DNA of 64,000 nucleotides from Macrothele yani (taxonomy: Eukaryota > Arthropoda > Arachnida > Araneae > Macrothelidae): positions 45,278,905 through 45,342,904 of the forward strand of contig CM077010.1 in assembly GCA_039090855.1 (NCBI GenBank), written 5' to 3'. A program made the position numbers and the translations under genes. The notes below the pieces were generated by a model. That model saw nothing but the letters and a program-made list of their open reading frames with translations. It had not been told where the DNA came from and ran no database searches. Shown here in pieces: positions 19,640 through 30,528 of this stretch (positions are counted from its first letter, which is position 1; each line of letters starts with the position of its first letter).

Positions 19640-20483
19640 ATGCCTGGACATGGAAGACGTGTACCATTTCAGCAGTTATCGGACTTTGAGCGAGGTCGTC
19701 TAGTCGCACTCCGCGAGGCCGGGTGGTCGTATCGTCGTATTGCGGAGCGAATTGGACGGGAAGTATCGGTGGTGGTACGATGGTGGCGTAAATGGTCCGA
19801 GGAATATTCCCACACGAGAAGACGGGTAACCGGGAGTCACAGAGGGACTGATGAGCAAACCGATCGACGCATAAGAAGAGCGGCGTTGTCAAGCAGAACA
19901 TCCACTGCGTCGCAAATCCGAGCTGAGGTGACTGTGCGAACAATTCCCAATCGTCTACTGGATGCAGGACTACGTGCACGTGTGCCTCTGGCATGTGTAC
20001 CTCTGACTCCAGCTCACCGTCAGGAACGGCTGCAGTGGTGTCGCTAACGTCTGCACTGGAGAACGCAATGGCGATCTGTCGTGTTCAGCGATGAAAGCAG
20101 ATTCAGCTTGGGAGCCTCCGATGGCCGTATGTGTGTTCGCAGACGCACAGGGGAGCGTCTGCGAACACACATACGGCCATCGGACTCTTCTTGCATCCGC
20201 CAGCGACACACAAGACCTACACCTGGACTCCTAGTGTGGGGAGCGATCAGCTATCGCTCCCGTACACAACTAGTGTTTGTAACGGGTACGTTAAACAGCA
20301 CCTCCTACATCAACAACATCATTCAGCCCGTTGTTGTTCCATTTGTAAGGTCGGTCCATCGTGGTATTTTTAGCAAGATAACGCCCCACACGGCACGTGC
20401 AACGCAACATGCACTCCAGGATGTGAGACAACTTCCATGGACTGCACGTTCACCAGATTTGTCCCCCATTGAGATTTGTCCCC
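19640..20483 (+). pseudogene. Tc1 family E transposase, 3' truncated, with palindromic insertion
   Basis: Start MPGHGRRVPFQQLSDFERG at 19640. Helix-turn-helix region WSYRRIAERIGREVSVVVRWW is intact. One nonsense TAA (20045-20047) follows RLQWCR, then the same frame resumes with the first catalytic motif FSDESRFSLG. At 20117-20184 a 30-bp perfect inverted repeat changes the protein locally. Around 20370 small indels destroy the second catalytic motif (QQDN becomes SKIT). The third motif SPDLSPIE is present and the gene is cut off three residues later. Confidence 0.88.
20117..20184. repeat. Perfect 30-bp inverted repeat inside the family E transposase
   Basis: Left arm 20117-20146, loop 20147-20154 (acagggga), right arm 20155-20184. 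The left arm is normal transposase sequence (DGRMCVRRR region). The right arm is its exact reverse complement and replaces a short different sequence present in the sister copy, so it is an inverted duplication of local sequence. Confidence 0.95.
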
Positions 20484-20578
20484 ATTTTTAGCTGACGATA
20501 TACCGCGGGGAGAGCGCCATCTCTCCGCAAACTTAATCGTTACAAGGAGTTTATTTTGCCCCTTCGAGAAGCGTCAAA

Positions 20579-20989
20579 TTGCTGAACTATCCGAAAGATA
20601 TTGACATGAAGAATCGGGAATTAATGAGCACATCTTTCGAAAACCAAGCCAACTCCTCGAATTTAGGACATCTCGTGAAATGTTCTAATCAAATGAAGCC
20701 TCGAACAGTTCAGGGTAATGACGATGTCACCTTTATGTATAAGGCATGCTTTGTTGGTTTTAACAGTTCTGTATGGGTTAGAAGTTATACCATCAAAACT
20801 CTGCAAGCATCGTGTCTGGAATCAGGAATGGGAGAAATTTCCCCTTCCACTTTTACCCACCTGTCAAGACAAATGGCTTCATTCCAAAAGATAAAGCTAC
20901 ACTGGTCTCAAAAGAAAAGCGCAGAGAAGACAGAATATCAGAGAAGTGTTGACGAGAGGAGGTACCCAGACAAACGCATAGTTGACTAA
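20579..20989 (+). CDS. Unrecognised 136-codon open frame
   Basis: ATG-independent frame start (TTG) with first ATG at about 20606 (MKNRELMSTSFENQ) and stop at 20987-20989. The C-terminal 40 residues are rich in Lys, Arg and Glu (KKSAEKTEYQRSVDERRYPDK). It lies directly after the truncated transposon and has no recognised motif. It may be the tail of an unidentified transposase or a chance frame. Low confidence that it is expressed. Confidence 0.2.
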   Translation: MLNYPKDIDMKNRELMSTSFENQANSSNLGHLVKCSNQMKPRTVQGNDDVTFMYKACFVGFNSSVWVRSYTIKTLQASCLESGMGEISPSTFTHLSRQMASFQKIKLHWSQKKSAEKTEYQRSVDERRYPDKRIVD

Positions 20990-21876
20990 ATATCACACTT
21001 AGTTTCTTGCTTTGTATTGTGCAAAAAAATGTTTAATTTCTAAATTTTAATTTCTTAGGTACCATGATGGTGTGCGTCCAGGAGTGCGCATCCTGTTCCC
21101 AGAGAAACATCAAAATCCTAGTCTAGCACATATTCTTAACCTACTCTTTAAAAAAAAACAAAGAAAGAAACAAAAAACAATCCGAAGTTCATTTTTAGTA
21201 CTACTTTGTGCGAAAATTCAGCAACTGTAAAATAGGAACGTACATGAAAAGTGTCAGTGAGATTACCTTCATCCGCTTTGAAAAAAAAACTATGTGTAAA
21301 TAACAGATGTCAACACTAACGTACACAGGCGCTTAGTAATGGTAAAGCTTGCAACACACTAAACGACGATTTTTCAACATGGTTGCGCTTAGATTTGTTA
21401 GAAATAAAAGAACCTGATTTTTCCAACACCTTTTTTCGTCACTACAGAACAATTATAAAAAAGGTTCACACTTTTTTTTTATGAACGTAAGTATAGGCGC
21501 GAAAACTTGTTTTAAAGTGGCGATTTTGAACTGCGAAATCTGCAGTGCAACACAAGACGAGACATTTATACAAAGTATGTCCTCCTAAAAATAGTGATGT
21601 ATTCGTAACTTCCTACTTTCGGATGAACTTTTAAAAATATAATTAGTTTTGATTACCTTGAGTCCTTACGCTTCTTTAATGTCATAAGGATATCGTTTGA
21701 TGGCGTTAGCTGTCGAAGCTCGATACTACATGATACATATGCCTTAATTGAAATACTTTAAAATTTAATGATTAAAATATATTTAAGGCTTCAAACACAC
21801 AAGATCTTTGACACGGGCGCCCCGTGCATCATCATGTGAAGAAAACTGGCGGAACAGAGAGTCTACTTGCTTTATA
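20990..21876. other. No recognisable feature
   Basis: AT-rich spacer with A runs. No open frame of interest. Confidence 0.45.
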
Positions 21877-21878
21877 TA

Positions 21879-23306
21879 CACTGGCGGAAAGTGAAAAAAG
21901 AACACCAAGAAGGAGACGTCTGATACCAACGACATTTATACAGCATAATAACGGAAAACAGAGGATAACGTAATCAAAGCATTATGGCAAAATACATCTG
22001 TATTTGCTGGTAAACTGAAAAATAACATTTCCATGTAACATGGTTAGTACGAGGTTGAACCGCCATGAACTGCGTCACACTGTGCAATTCTGCCATGGAG
22101 TCTGTCGTACCGATGTTAGATGTTAGTTTGAAGTATTGAGTTCCAAGCATCCTCAACCTGGACGCGTGAATCGGGGATGGTCGTGGCTGGCCGTGGAGAC
22201 CGGATAAGTCGTTGTCCCATAAAATCCCACACGTGCTCAGTGGAAGACAAATCCGATGAACGTGCAGGTCATTGAAGTTGTCTCACACACTGAAGTGCAT
22301 GTTGCGTTGCACGTGCCGTGTGTGGGTGTGCGTTATCTTGCTGTAAAAAACCACGATGGACCGACCTTACAAATTGCACAACAACGGGCTGAATGATGTT
22401 CTTGATATTGGAGATGCTGTTTAACGTACCCGGTACAAACACTAGTTGTGTACGGGAGGGATAGCTGATCGCTCAATACACCAGGAGACCAGGTGTAGGC
22501 CCTGTGTCGCTGGCGGATGCAAGAAGGGTGGAGACCCTCCCCTGCGCGTCTGCGAACACGCATACGGCCATCGGAGGTTCCCAAGCAGAATCTGCTTTCA
22601 TCGCTGAACATGACAGATCGCCATTGCGTTCTCCAGTGCTGACGTTGGCGACACCACTGCAGCCGTTCCTGACGGTGGGCTGGAGTCAGAGGTACACATG
22701 CCAGAGGCACGTGTGCACGTAGTCCTGCATCCAGTAGACGGTTGCGGATTGTTCGCACAGTCACCTCAGGTGCAACAACAGCTCGGATTTGCGTCGCATT
22801 GGATGTTCCGATTAACAACTCTGTTCATCTTATGCGTCGATCGGTCCGCTCATGAGTCCGTCTGTGACTCCTGGTTCCACGTCTTCTCGTGTGGGAATGT
22901 TCCTTGGACCATCTACGCCACCATCGTACCACCACCGGTACTTCCCGTCCAATTCGCTCCGCAATACGGCAATACGACCACCCGGCCTCGCGGAGTCCGA
23001 CTAGACGACCTCGCTCAAAGTCCGATAGCTGCTGAACTCGCGCATGTCTTCCATGTCTAGGCATTGCAGCTTCTTCAGTGTCTTCGCACGTGTCCGTACG
23101 CCGACGACTGAGTACATTCCCTTCGCCGTACTCCTTAAATACCACCGACGATAATTTGCATATCATGCCGTGCTGTGGCGTAAGCGCTCACCGGTTGGTC
23201 CCGAAATTCACACCACACCTACGTAAACTCGACCCATTAACATATGTAAATTTCATGATCGTCCGCCAATTTCTTCTTGGTGTTCTTTTTTCACTTTCCG
23301 GCAGTG
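21879..23306 (-). mobile_element. Tc1-like transposon, family E, copy 2 (complete ends)
   Basis: 1428 bp between TA dinucleotides. Ends CACTGGCGGAAAGTGAAAAA and the complement of ttcactttccggcagtg, continuing through AAGAACACCAAGAAG. The transposase is on the minus strand, so this copy and the one at 19397 face each other. Confidence 0.93.
22044..23064 (-). pseudogene. Tc1 family E transposase, one stop and frameshifts
   Basis: Start MPRHGRHARVQQLSDFERG at 23064, aligned with the sister copy. A TGA interrupts after DRRIR (about 22825) and the same frame then continues through VPEVTVRTIRNRLLDAGL and MFSDESRFCLG (first Asp). A frameshift near 22510 moves the rest into another frame, where QQDNAHPHTARATQ (second Asp) and DLSSTEHVWDF (third, Glu) are recognisable. 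The true C-terminus reads AVHGGSTSY and stops at 22044-22046. All three acidic catalytic residues survive. Confidence 0.88.
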
Positions 23307-23308
23307 TA

Positions 23309-24105
23309 TATAGGATGGATTCATGATGTGTCGAATGCAGATATCCTGGTGGACAGGGTAACAGTCGGTATAGCTCAAGATAAGGTGTAGTATCTACATA
23401 ACAATACAACATGGCATAAGGTTGTTGAGAAACTCATAATGAAAAATATAAAAAAAATATAAAATGGGACTTTGGAAGGGTTTAATATGAAAAATAACGG
23501 ATTATTTACCATAGTGAAACGTGGGTGGCGGCAGGGTTATGTGAAGTGGAACAGGGGTTGTTTATATAAGATAAATTATTCAATAATTGTTTCCAAGGGG
23601 GTGAACAAATACAGGAGTTTCATCATTACAACATCGATTTATATTGTAGTGTATATATAAACTTTCTGCAAACAGAGTCAAGGATATCATTCCGTGACTT
23701 CATCTGAGGAATAAAACAACATTTTCTGGAAATAACAGCAATGGCCTGATAAATAAGTCTTCTCTGAGAAAATAAAAGAGGCTTGAATTCTTTTAATGTA
23801 TGTTTTAAATATTTTATAAAATTAAGCATTGTTAATGGGCATTAACATTTGGAACATGTATTACTAAGAATCGTCATGCTTATCCGAAGCAAGGTGGTCT
23901 TAGGTCACTGATAGGGAGAAATCTGAAGATGAAGCAGGACTGGGCCCCTTGCACTTTACGTCGGCTGGGCACGGATGCGAATAAAATATAACAGTAGGGC
24001 CCCACGCAAGCTTATCAAGCGACAGCATTTCGAATTCCTTGAGTCTTTGTTTCGAGATTCAGCGATCATAACGAGCAACTATAAGGGCTATGAAGCAGTA
24101 ACTCA
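23309..24105. other. No convincing gene
   Basis: AT-rich spacer. The 62- and 67-codon frames at 23472-23829 overlap antisense to each other and have no motif. Confidence 0.4.
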
Positions 24106-24965
24106 TCCCGAATTTAGGCTCACTTGGCAAGAGCGCATCTCCAGTTTCACCACTAGACAACAGCGCATTTCTCGTGTCATCACTGGGCAACAGCGCATCT
24201 CCCGTGTCATCACTGGGCAACAGCGCATCTCCCGTGTCATCAGTGGGCAACAGCGCATCGCTCGTGTCATCACTGGGCAACAGCGCATCTCCCGTGTCAT
24301 CACTGGGCAACAGCGCATCTCCCGTGTCATCACTGGGCAACAGCGCATCTCCCGTGTCGTCACTGGGCAACAGCGCATCTCTCGTATCATCACTGGGCAA
24401 CAGCGCATCTGCCGTGCCACCATTGGACAAGTGCGCATCTAACGTGACACCATTGGACAAGTGCGCAACTTACGTGCCACCACTGGACAAGAGCGCATCT
24501 AACGTGCCATCATTGGACAAGAGCGCATCGAAGGTGCCATCATTGGACAAGAGCGCACCTAACGTGCCACCATTGGACAGGAGCGCATCTAACGTGACAC
24601 AATTGGAGAAGAGCGGATCTAACGTGCCACCACTGGACAAGAGCGCATGTAACGTGCCACCATTGGACAAGAGCGCAACTAACGTGCCACTACTGGACAA
24701 GAACGCATCTCTCGTGCCGCCACTATACAAGACGCATCTCCCGTGCCACCACTAGACAAGAGCGCATCTTCCGTGTCACCACTAGACAAAAGCGCATCTT
24801 CCGTGTCACCACTAGACAAGAGCGCATCTCTCGTGTCACCACTAGACAAGAGCGCATAGAAAGCGCCATCATTGGGCAACAGCGCACAGAAAATGCCACC
24901 ATTGGGCAACGCACAGAGAGTGCCACCATTGGGCAACAGCGCATCAGCTATGCCACCACTCCGGC
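24106..24965. repeat. 30-bp minisatellite, about 28 units
   Basis: Units of the type cactgggcaacagcgcatct + cccgtgtcat, drifting to cattggacaagagcgcatct + aacgtgccac, then to cactagacaagagcgcatct + tccgtgtcac and finally back to cattgggcaacagcgca. Blocks of near-identical neighbours show local homogenisation. Because 30 is a multiple of three, several frames on both strands stay open (193 and 155 codons plus-strand, 133 and 111 minus-strand), giving decapeptide repeats such as SSLGNSASPV or LPSDDTGDAL. I see no start context, splice sites or flanking exon, so coding is unlikely but not excluded. Confidence 0.9.
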
Positions 24966-26539
24966 AACTAACCAGAAGCTTGCGCTTCTGACCATTCGAT
25001 ATCTCCTTGAATCTTCGAAAGTTATTCTATGCAAATTCGATTAACCCATTGCAAAAGTATACAGTCACAAATTTCAATGATTAACTTCTACTCAAGCGCA
25101 GATATAAAAACAAAAACAAATGGTAGCACTTTTATACTCGAGTAATCACTCAAAGGGATGTTGCTGTAGTGACAAAAAACGTAATTCAAACTTGACTCAA
25201 AACTGACGCGCGGAAGTCCACTAGGAACTAAACGTCTCCTGGTTGACGGCAAAACCTATCTGTTGTCATATTTTCGTTTATATTCAACAACAAAGAGGAG
25301 ATTACATGAAATAAAGATTTTTATTTGCACACCGTGGCTTCGGAGAATCTGATAAACTTTGCTGAATGTATTTCTTATTGTAACAACAAAATTAATTTGT
25401 AATTTTGCCGTGTATGCTTATCCGATACACTAAAGCATGTGTTTAGTCAGGATGTCCTATTTTATGCATTTTATTGAGTATCAAGGAGAAACAGCTCGAG
25501 ATATTTCCGTGTCAATGGTTAATAACATGAAATATCACTCGCCGACAAGCAGTAGGTGGTATTTAACGAGCTGCGATTTCGAAAACAAGAGTTAGGTGTT
25601 CTCATCAAAGCGTGTTCCTCCCGTCTTCGGCGTAACAGTCACGTCGCTGCCTTTCTCAAATGCTGTAACCGAAGGAGAGGCTTTAAACAACCGGTAATTG
25701 ATTGTCTTAAAATATCTTCAAATTCCTAACTCAGTGCTAATCGATATTCATTGTGAAGATGCTTGCTTGCTGCAGCGTAAAGTGACACAGATTATTAAAT
25801 GATGTCTTCACTCTTCCTATGACTCGGTGTCGAGTTGCGAAACAAGCGATACACCATCATCTTATATTTTATGGAAAATTAATGATTCTCGGAAAATAGA
25901 ATAAGTATAGAGGGGGAAAAATTACGATAAAAAAATCGTGTTGTGTCATGAATACCTTTAATGATTCTCTTCCTGTTCTTGTCCGCCATCTTTAAAAGCA
26001 TAAAAAAGATATGTCAAAGAACAACGTACAAGAAACACGCACTGCATTCGGAATAAGGTAGAATCCACATATGACGAATCCGTATTTAGTGATATCACGG
26101 GCTTAATGAGTAAAACAGAAAAGATTAGTTGGTATAATGTTAATTAAAAAGTACATTTTTCGTTTTTAATGAACACAATTTAATGAAGTCCGCGGTTTCA
26201 ATCTAAGAGGATCACTTTTAACTAGCAAAGTATTGTGTTGGAAGGAAAGTAATGTACGATGACGAGGCAGCTGGAGTAGAATCTCCGGCAACAACGCACA
26301 TTGGCCATTGAGATTGCGCAGTACACCCGAATCACATCATCAGGTAGGTGAAGGCAAAGTCAGCTGTCAGAAGGCGTAGAGTATAAGCCAATAGGGAAAT
26401 AGACAAGGTGTAGATCCGCCACTGCATGCTGTGTGAATTTCGTTGCTGTAGCCCCTCAACAAGTGTAGTAAGGAATATTACCAATGTGTTCCCAAATGAC
26501 AAATCACATCGTCAGTGCTGTCGTTGATTTTTTGGTTTT
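24966..26539. other. No recognisable gene
   Basis: AT-rich spacer with no frame of interest and no repeat I can identify. Confidence 0.5.
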
Positions 26540-27712
26540 TATTGGAGGTTTAACGACCACCGTGAGCAAATCAATGGGCTATAAGCAGTCGTCCGTCCCT
26601 AATTTAGGGTCACTATTTCCAGGGAAGGCAGAGAGCCAGTGACGTAAAACAAACACAACATCCATGCCTCACCGGGATTCGAACCCCGACCGTTTCAGAC
26701 AAATGATCAGAGGCCATCGCTTAGACCACGGGGCGGCGGTTGGGGGTTTAACGACCACCGTGATCAAATCAATGGGCAATCAGCAGTCGCCCGTCTTTAA
26801 TTTAGGGTCACTGGTTCCTGGGAAGGCAGAGAGCCAGTGACGTAAGACAAACACAACATCCTTGCCTCACCGGGATTCGAACCCCGACCCTTTTAGACAA
26901 ATGATCAGAGGCTATCGCTTAGACCACGGGGCGGCGGTTGGGGGTTTAACGACCACCGTGATCAAATCAATGGGCAATCAGCAGTCGCCCGTCTTTAATT
27001 TAGGGTCACTGGTTCCTGGGAAGGCAGAGAGCCAGTGACGTAAGACAAAAACAACATCCATGCCACACCGGGATTCGAACCCCGACCCTTTTAGACAAAT
27101 GATCAGAGGCCATCGCTTAGACCACGGAGCGGCGGTTGGGGGTTTAACGACCACCGTGATCAAATCAATGGGCAATCAGCAGTCTCCCATCTTTAATTTA
27201 GGGTCACTGGTTCCTGGGAAGGCAGAGAGCCAGTGACGTAAGACAAACACAACATCCATGCCTCACCGGGATTCGAACCCCGACCCTTTTAGACAAATGA
27301 TCAGAGGCAATCGCTTAGACCACGGGGCGGCGGTTGGGGGTTTAACGACCACCGTGATCAAATCAATGGGCAATCAGCAGTCGCGCGTCTTTAATTTAGG
27401 GTCACTGGTTCCTGGGAAGGCAGAGAGCCAGTGACATAAGACAAACACAACATCCATGCCTCACCGGGATTCGAACCACCACTCTTTTGGACTAATGATC
27501 AGAGGCCATCGGTTAGACCATGGGGGCGGCGGTTGGGGGTTTAACGACCCCCGTGAGCAAATCGATGGGCAATAAGCAGTATCCCGTCTCTAATTTAGGG
27601 TCACTGGTTCCAGGGAAGGGGGAGAGTCAGTGCCGTAAGCCAAACACAACATATATGCCTCGGACGAATGATCAGAAGCAATCGCTTAGACCACTGAGCC
27701 ACCGGGGCGGCA
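26540..27712 (-). repeat. Head-to-tail array of six SINE family 1 units (198-bp period)
   Basis: Junctions (gcggcggttgggggttt) occur at 26738, 26936, 27134, 27332 and 27531: spacings 198, 198, 198, 199. The first unit keeps the typical attggaggtttaacg end. Units two to five share derived changes (gatcaaatcaatgggcaatc, gtctttaatttaggg) not seen elsewhere, so they arose by duplicating one copy. No A-run separates the units, so they are not independent retroposon insertions. The last unit is more diverged and ends with the normal 5' end gccaccggggcggc. Confidence 0.92.
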
Positions 27713-27837
27713 AAATAATTCTCCCCGTCGGGTCGTTGGTTCGAACGGTCTCCAGGGGGAGATGTTTATTATCAGATCGTCCCACCCAAATCCGGAAGAC
27801 CAGCAACAGTGGATAAGGACATTCTGAAGACCTTAGT

Positions 27838-28009
27838 CAGGGGTTGCGCTGGCTTTTCTAAATGTTTCGCCAGTTTAGATGCCAAATTCAATTTTTTCAC
27901 AAAAGTGTTGTAACACTATGAAAAGGTAATCGACAAAGCGTTTTTACCTTCGCCAAAATGATTTCTTTTTTGCAAACTGCGAAAATGGCGATCGGCAGCG
28001 CGACCCCTG
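27838..28009. mobile_element. hAT-like MITE inserted in the mariner
   Basis: 172 bp, non-coding. Imperfect terminal inverted repeats CAGGGGTTGCGCTGGC and (reverse complement of the right end) CAGGGGTCGCGCTGCC. CTTAGT lies directly on both sides (27832-27837 and 28010-28015). CAGGGG ends suit hAT elements, although those usually make 8-bp duplications; here only six bases are identical. Removing it rejoins the mariner frame between KTLV and the second helix-turn-helix. Confidence 0.7.
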
Positions 28010-28560
28010 CTTAGTTGAGACCAACCCACGTGTGCCCACGCGAGAGTTGGGGACTAACCATGGGAGAATTATCCCGTATCTGCGTCAACTTGAGAAGGTG
28101 CGCAAGCGGGTAGTTTGTGTACCCCATCAACTCACATTTGAGAAGAAAGCACATGCCACGAGTGTATATGTTTCCCTGCTTGAACGTGACCGAGATGAAC
28201 TGATCGTGGACAGCACTGTGACACGTGACGAAAAATATGTTCTATATGACGTCAGCGCCCAGAAACAGTGGTTGGACCCGAAATTGAAGCCTACGTAGAC
28301 TTTACGCCCACGTTAGGTCCTGCTGTCTGTTTGGTCAGATATGCGGGGTGTTGTGTGTATTGAGCTGCTGCCGGACAACAGTACTATCACCACCGATGCG
28401 TACTGTCATCTCTACGATCTGTAGGCATCAATCACGTCGAAACGACCAGCACTGCAGAACCGAAAGGTTGTCCTCCACCAGTCGGATGGAGCGACACCTC
28501 ACATAGCACGGGGGACGAGTCACAAGATCAGGGACCTAGGCTGGGAGCTTCTTCCGCACC

Positions 28561-29410
28561 CAGCCTATTTCCCGAAAAATTGTCATCTGTCAGCCATTTT
28601 TCGGAAATAGCCTGCTTGTCATCTGTCAGCCAAATTGTCATCTGTCAGCCAAATTGTCATCTGTCAGCCACTTTTCGGAAATAGGCTGCTTCTGCCGCAC
28701 CCACACTATTTCCCGAAAACTTGTCATCTGTCAGCCATTTTTCGGAAATAGGCTGCTCGTCATCTGTCAGCCATTTTTCTGAAATAGTCTGCTTGTCATC
28801 TGTCAGCCAAATTGTCATCTGTCATCCATTTTTCGGAAATAGGCTGCTTCTGCCGCACTTAGCCTATTTCCCGAAAAATTGTCATCTGTCAGCCATTTTT
28901 CGGAAATAGCCTGCTTCTGCCGCACCCAGCCTATTTCCCGAAAAATGTTCATCTGTCAGCCATTTTTCGGAAATAGGCTGCTTGTCATCTGTCAGCCAAA
29001 TTATCATCTGTCAGCCAATTTTTGGAAGTAGGCTGCTTGTCATCTGTCAGCCAATTTTCGGAAGTAGGCTGCTTCTGCCGCACTCAGCCTATTTCCCGAA
29101 AAATTGTCATCTGTCAGCCATTTTTTGGAAATAGGCTGCTTCTGCCGCTCCCAGCCCATTTCCCGAAAAATTGTCATCTGTCAGCCATTTTTCGGAAATA
29201 GGCTGCTTCTGCCGCTCCCAGCCCATTTCCCGAAAAATTGTCATCTGTCAGCCATTTTTCGGAAATAGGCTGCTTGTCATCTGTCAGCCAATTTTCGGAA
29301 GTAGGCTGCTTCTGCCGCACCCAGCCTATTTCCCGAAAAATTGTCATCTGTCAGCCATTTTTCGGAAATAGGCTGCTTCTGCCGCACCCAGCCTATTTCT
29401 CGAAAAATTG
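28561..29410. repeat. Hairpin-forming minisatellite, 67-bp unit with shorter sub-units
   Basis: The basic unit has cagcctatttcccgaaaaat, then ttgtcatctgtcagcc, then atttttcggaaataggctg, then cttctgccgcacc. The first and third blocks are inverted complements, so every unit can form a stem of about 19 pairs. Shorter sub-units (cttgtcatctgtcagccaa) are inserted irregularly. The unit derives from the mariner sequence at its own edge. Confidence 0.9.
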
Positions 29411-29587
29411 TCCAAAGCGACTGCTACCTTATCCGGCTTTTGCCATCATTTCCTGGACGGTCAGCGATTCACCAACCGGGAAGTCATCGAACTGGCACTT
29501 ACTTCTTTGGGTGAAGCTCACGCACATGAAAGTGGATTTCTGGTCGACAATGGCATTAGAGAAGTGATTGGTCAATCCAGTCACCTG

Positions 29588-29805
29588 ATATGCCGTCCAT
29601 AGAGTCCCACAAATGGTCTATGGGATTGACATCGGAGGAGCTCTGAGGCCAATCGATATGTTGGAAGTCTGAACTATGTACCTCAAATCATTTCTGCACA
29701 AGACAGGACCCGTTTCCCGGCGAAATCGTCATCTTGTAAGACACCGGCACCATTCGGAAACAAGGAAGATGACACCGAATTTTCGGGTGTAATGAGCACG
29801 TCTTT
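29588..29805 (-). pseudogene. Tc1 family H transposase fragment (copy 3)
   Basis: tcgatatgttggaagtctgaac and the surrounding 200 bases match the copy at 58111-59301 (about 58310-58500), the part encoding the second and third catalytic motifs. Heavily mutated; no frame survives. Confidence 0.65.
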
Positions 29806-29874
29806 TGAATCCTTTCTGAAGCAAATTAAGTTTATGAAAACTGTCAATGGAACCCGTATGGAAAGCAATAGCAT

Positions 29875-30528
29875 CTGACCGAAGAAAAGTTTTTCAATCG
29901 GGTTTTTAATCCCGCAGATATTGCTGTGAACGGAATCGTGAACTTACGTCCTCTGGTTGCAGACTTGTGCGTTAAAATTTATATGAAAAAAATTTCGCAG
30001 AGGAAACGCTCTCCAACAGAGAAATACATTTTTAAATCGAACTCTTCGAAACAGAGATATGGAAACATATAAGATATGCATCTATGCTTCCTGGCGGGAA
30101 AACCATGCATTATTTTATGAAGAAATTATTCCCAGAAGGTTTTTCGAAGTGAGCAGTCGCGGTCCAAGGAAAAAAATTTTGTCGAGTTTCACGAGCTCAG
30201 ATTTTTCTGCAAGTAACATCAAAAGCAGAAATTAACACTTATGTGCCATGGTGGCTGCCAAACCATTCTTTATCCAATATTCAAAATTATATGAAAAACA
30301 TTTTCCGTCAAGAGCTGTATGCGATACAGGAAGAATTTTTCAAATGGGAGTATTAGAAGCAGAAATATCAGGGAAAACGCAATTTATTTTGCGCCCTCTG
30401 GTGGAAAGTCTATGATTTACTTGAAAACTATAATTTAAATGAAAACCATTTTGCATCGGAAACACTCTCCGACAAAGAAGTAATTTTTCGAATCGGACTT
30501 CTACAAGGAGAGATAGACAAAAAATATA
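29875..30528 (+). repeat. Satellite R, left part
   Basis: Diverged tandem units of about 150-165 bp built from phrases such as ccctctggtggaaag, aaaaccattttgcatc, ggaaacactctccgac, tttttcgaatcgg and gcagaaatatcagggaaaac. The array is split by the transposon at 30529-31874. Confidence 0.75.

Larger units (their letters stand above)
19397..20483 (+). mobile_element. Tc1-like transposon, family E, copy 1 (3' truncated)
   Basis: Left inverted repeat CACTGGCGGAGTGTGAAAA at 19397, matching the copy at 21879-23306. The element stops just after the third catalytic motif (about 20483). The right repeat is absent, so it was truncated by deletion or rearrangement. Confidence 0.85.
27725..29585 (+). mobile_element. 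mariner-family transposon remnant with two internal insertions
   Basis: Recognised from its transposase. Terminal repeats were not found; the left limit is set just after the SINE array and the right limit where Tc1 family H sequence begins (about 29588). It is enlarged by a 172-bp MITE (27838-28009) and by a minisatellite (28561-29410). Confidence 0.75.
27770..29585 (+). pseudogene. mariner transposase, split by MITE and minisatellite
   Basis: Pieces in order: KSGRPATVDKDILKTLV (27790-27837); after the MITE, TRELGTNHGRI and YLRQLEKVRKR (second helix-turn-helix); VPHQLTFEKKAH; the first catalytic Asp in VTRDEKYVLYD (about 28220); a stop after PKLKPT (28296); LLSVWSDMRGVVCIELLP; the second Asp in HQSDGATPHIAR (about 28480); and GWELLPHPAYFP, which leads to the third catalytic region. 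There the hairpin minisatellite begins. After the array a remnant of SDYHLFR-type sequence is visible near 29418, then HFLDGQRFTNREVIELALTS and ESGFLVD. The motifs match DD34D mariners. Several frameshifts. Confidence 0.8.

Noticed and set aside
24174..24755. A 193-codon protein gene
   Set aside because: It is an open frame through a 30-bp minisatellite; other frames on both strands are equally open.
28721..29371. Coding frames with repeated SSVSHFSEIG peptides
   Set aside because: They are translations of the hairpin minisatellite, not a conserved protein.
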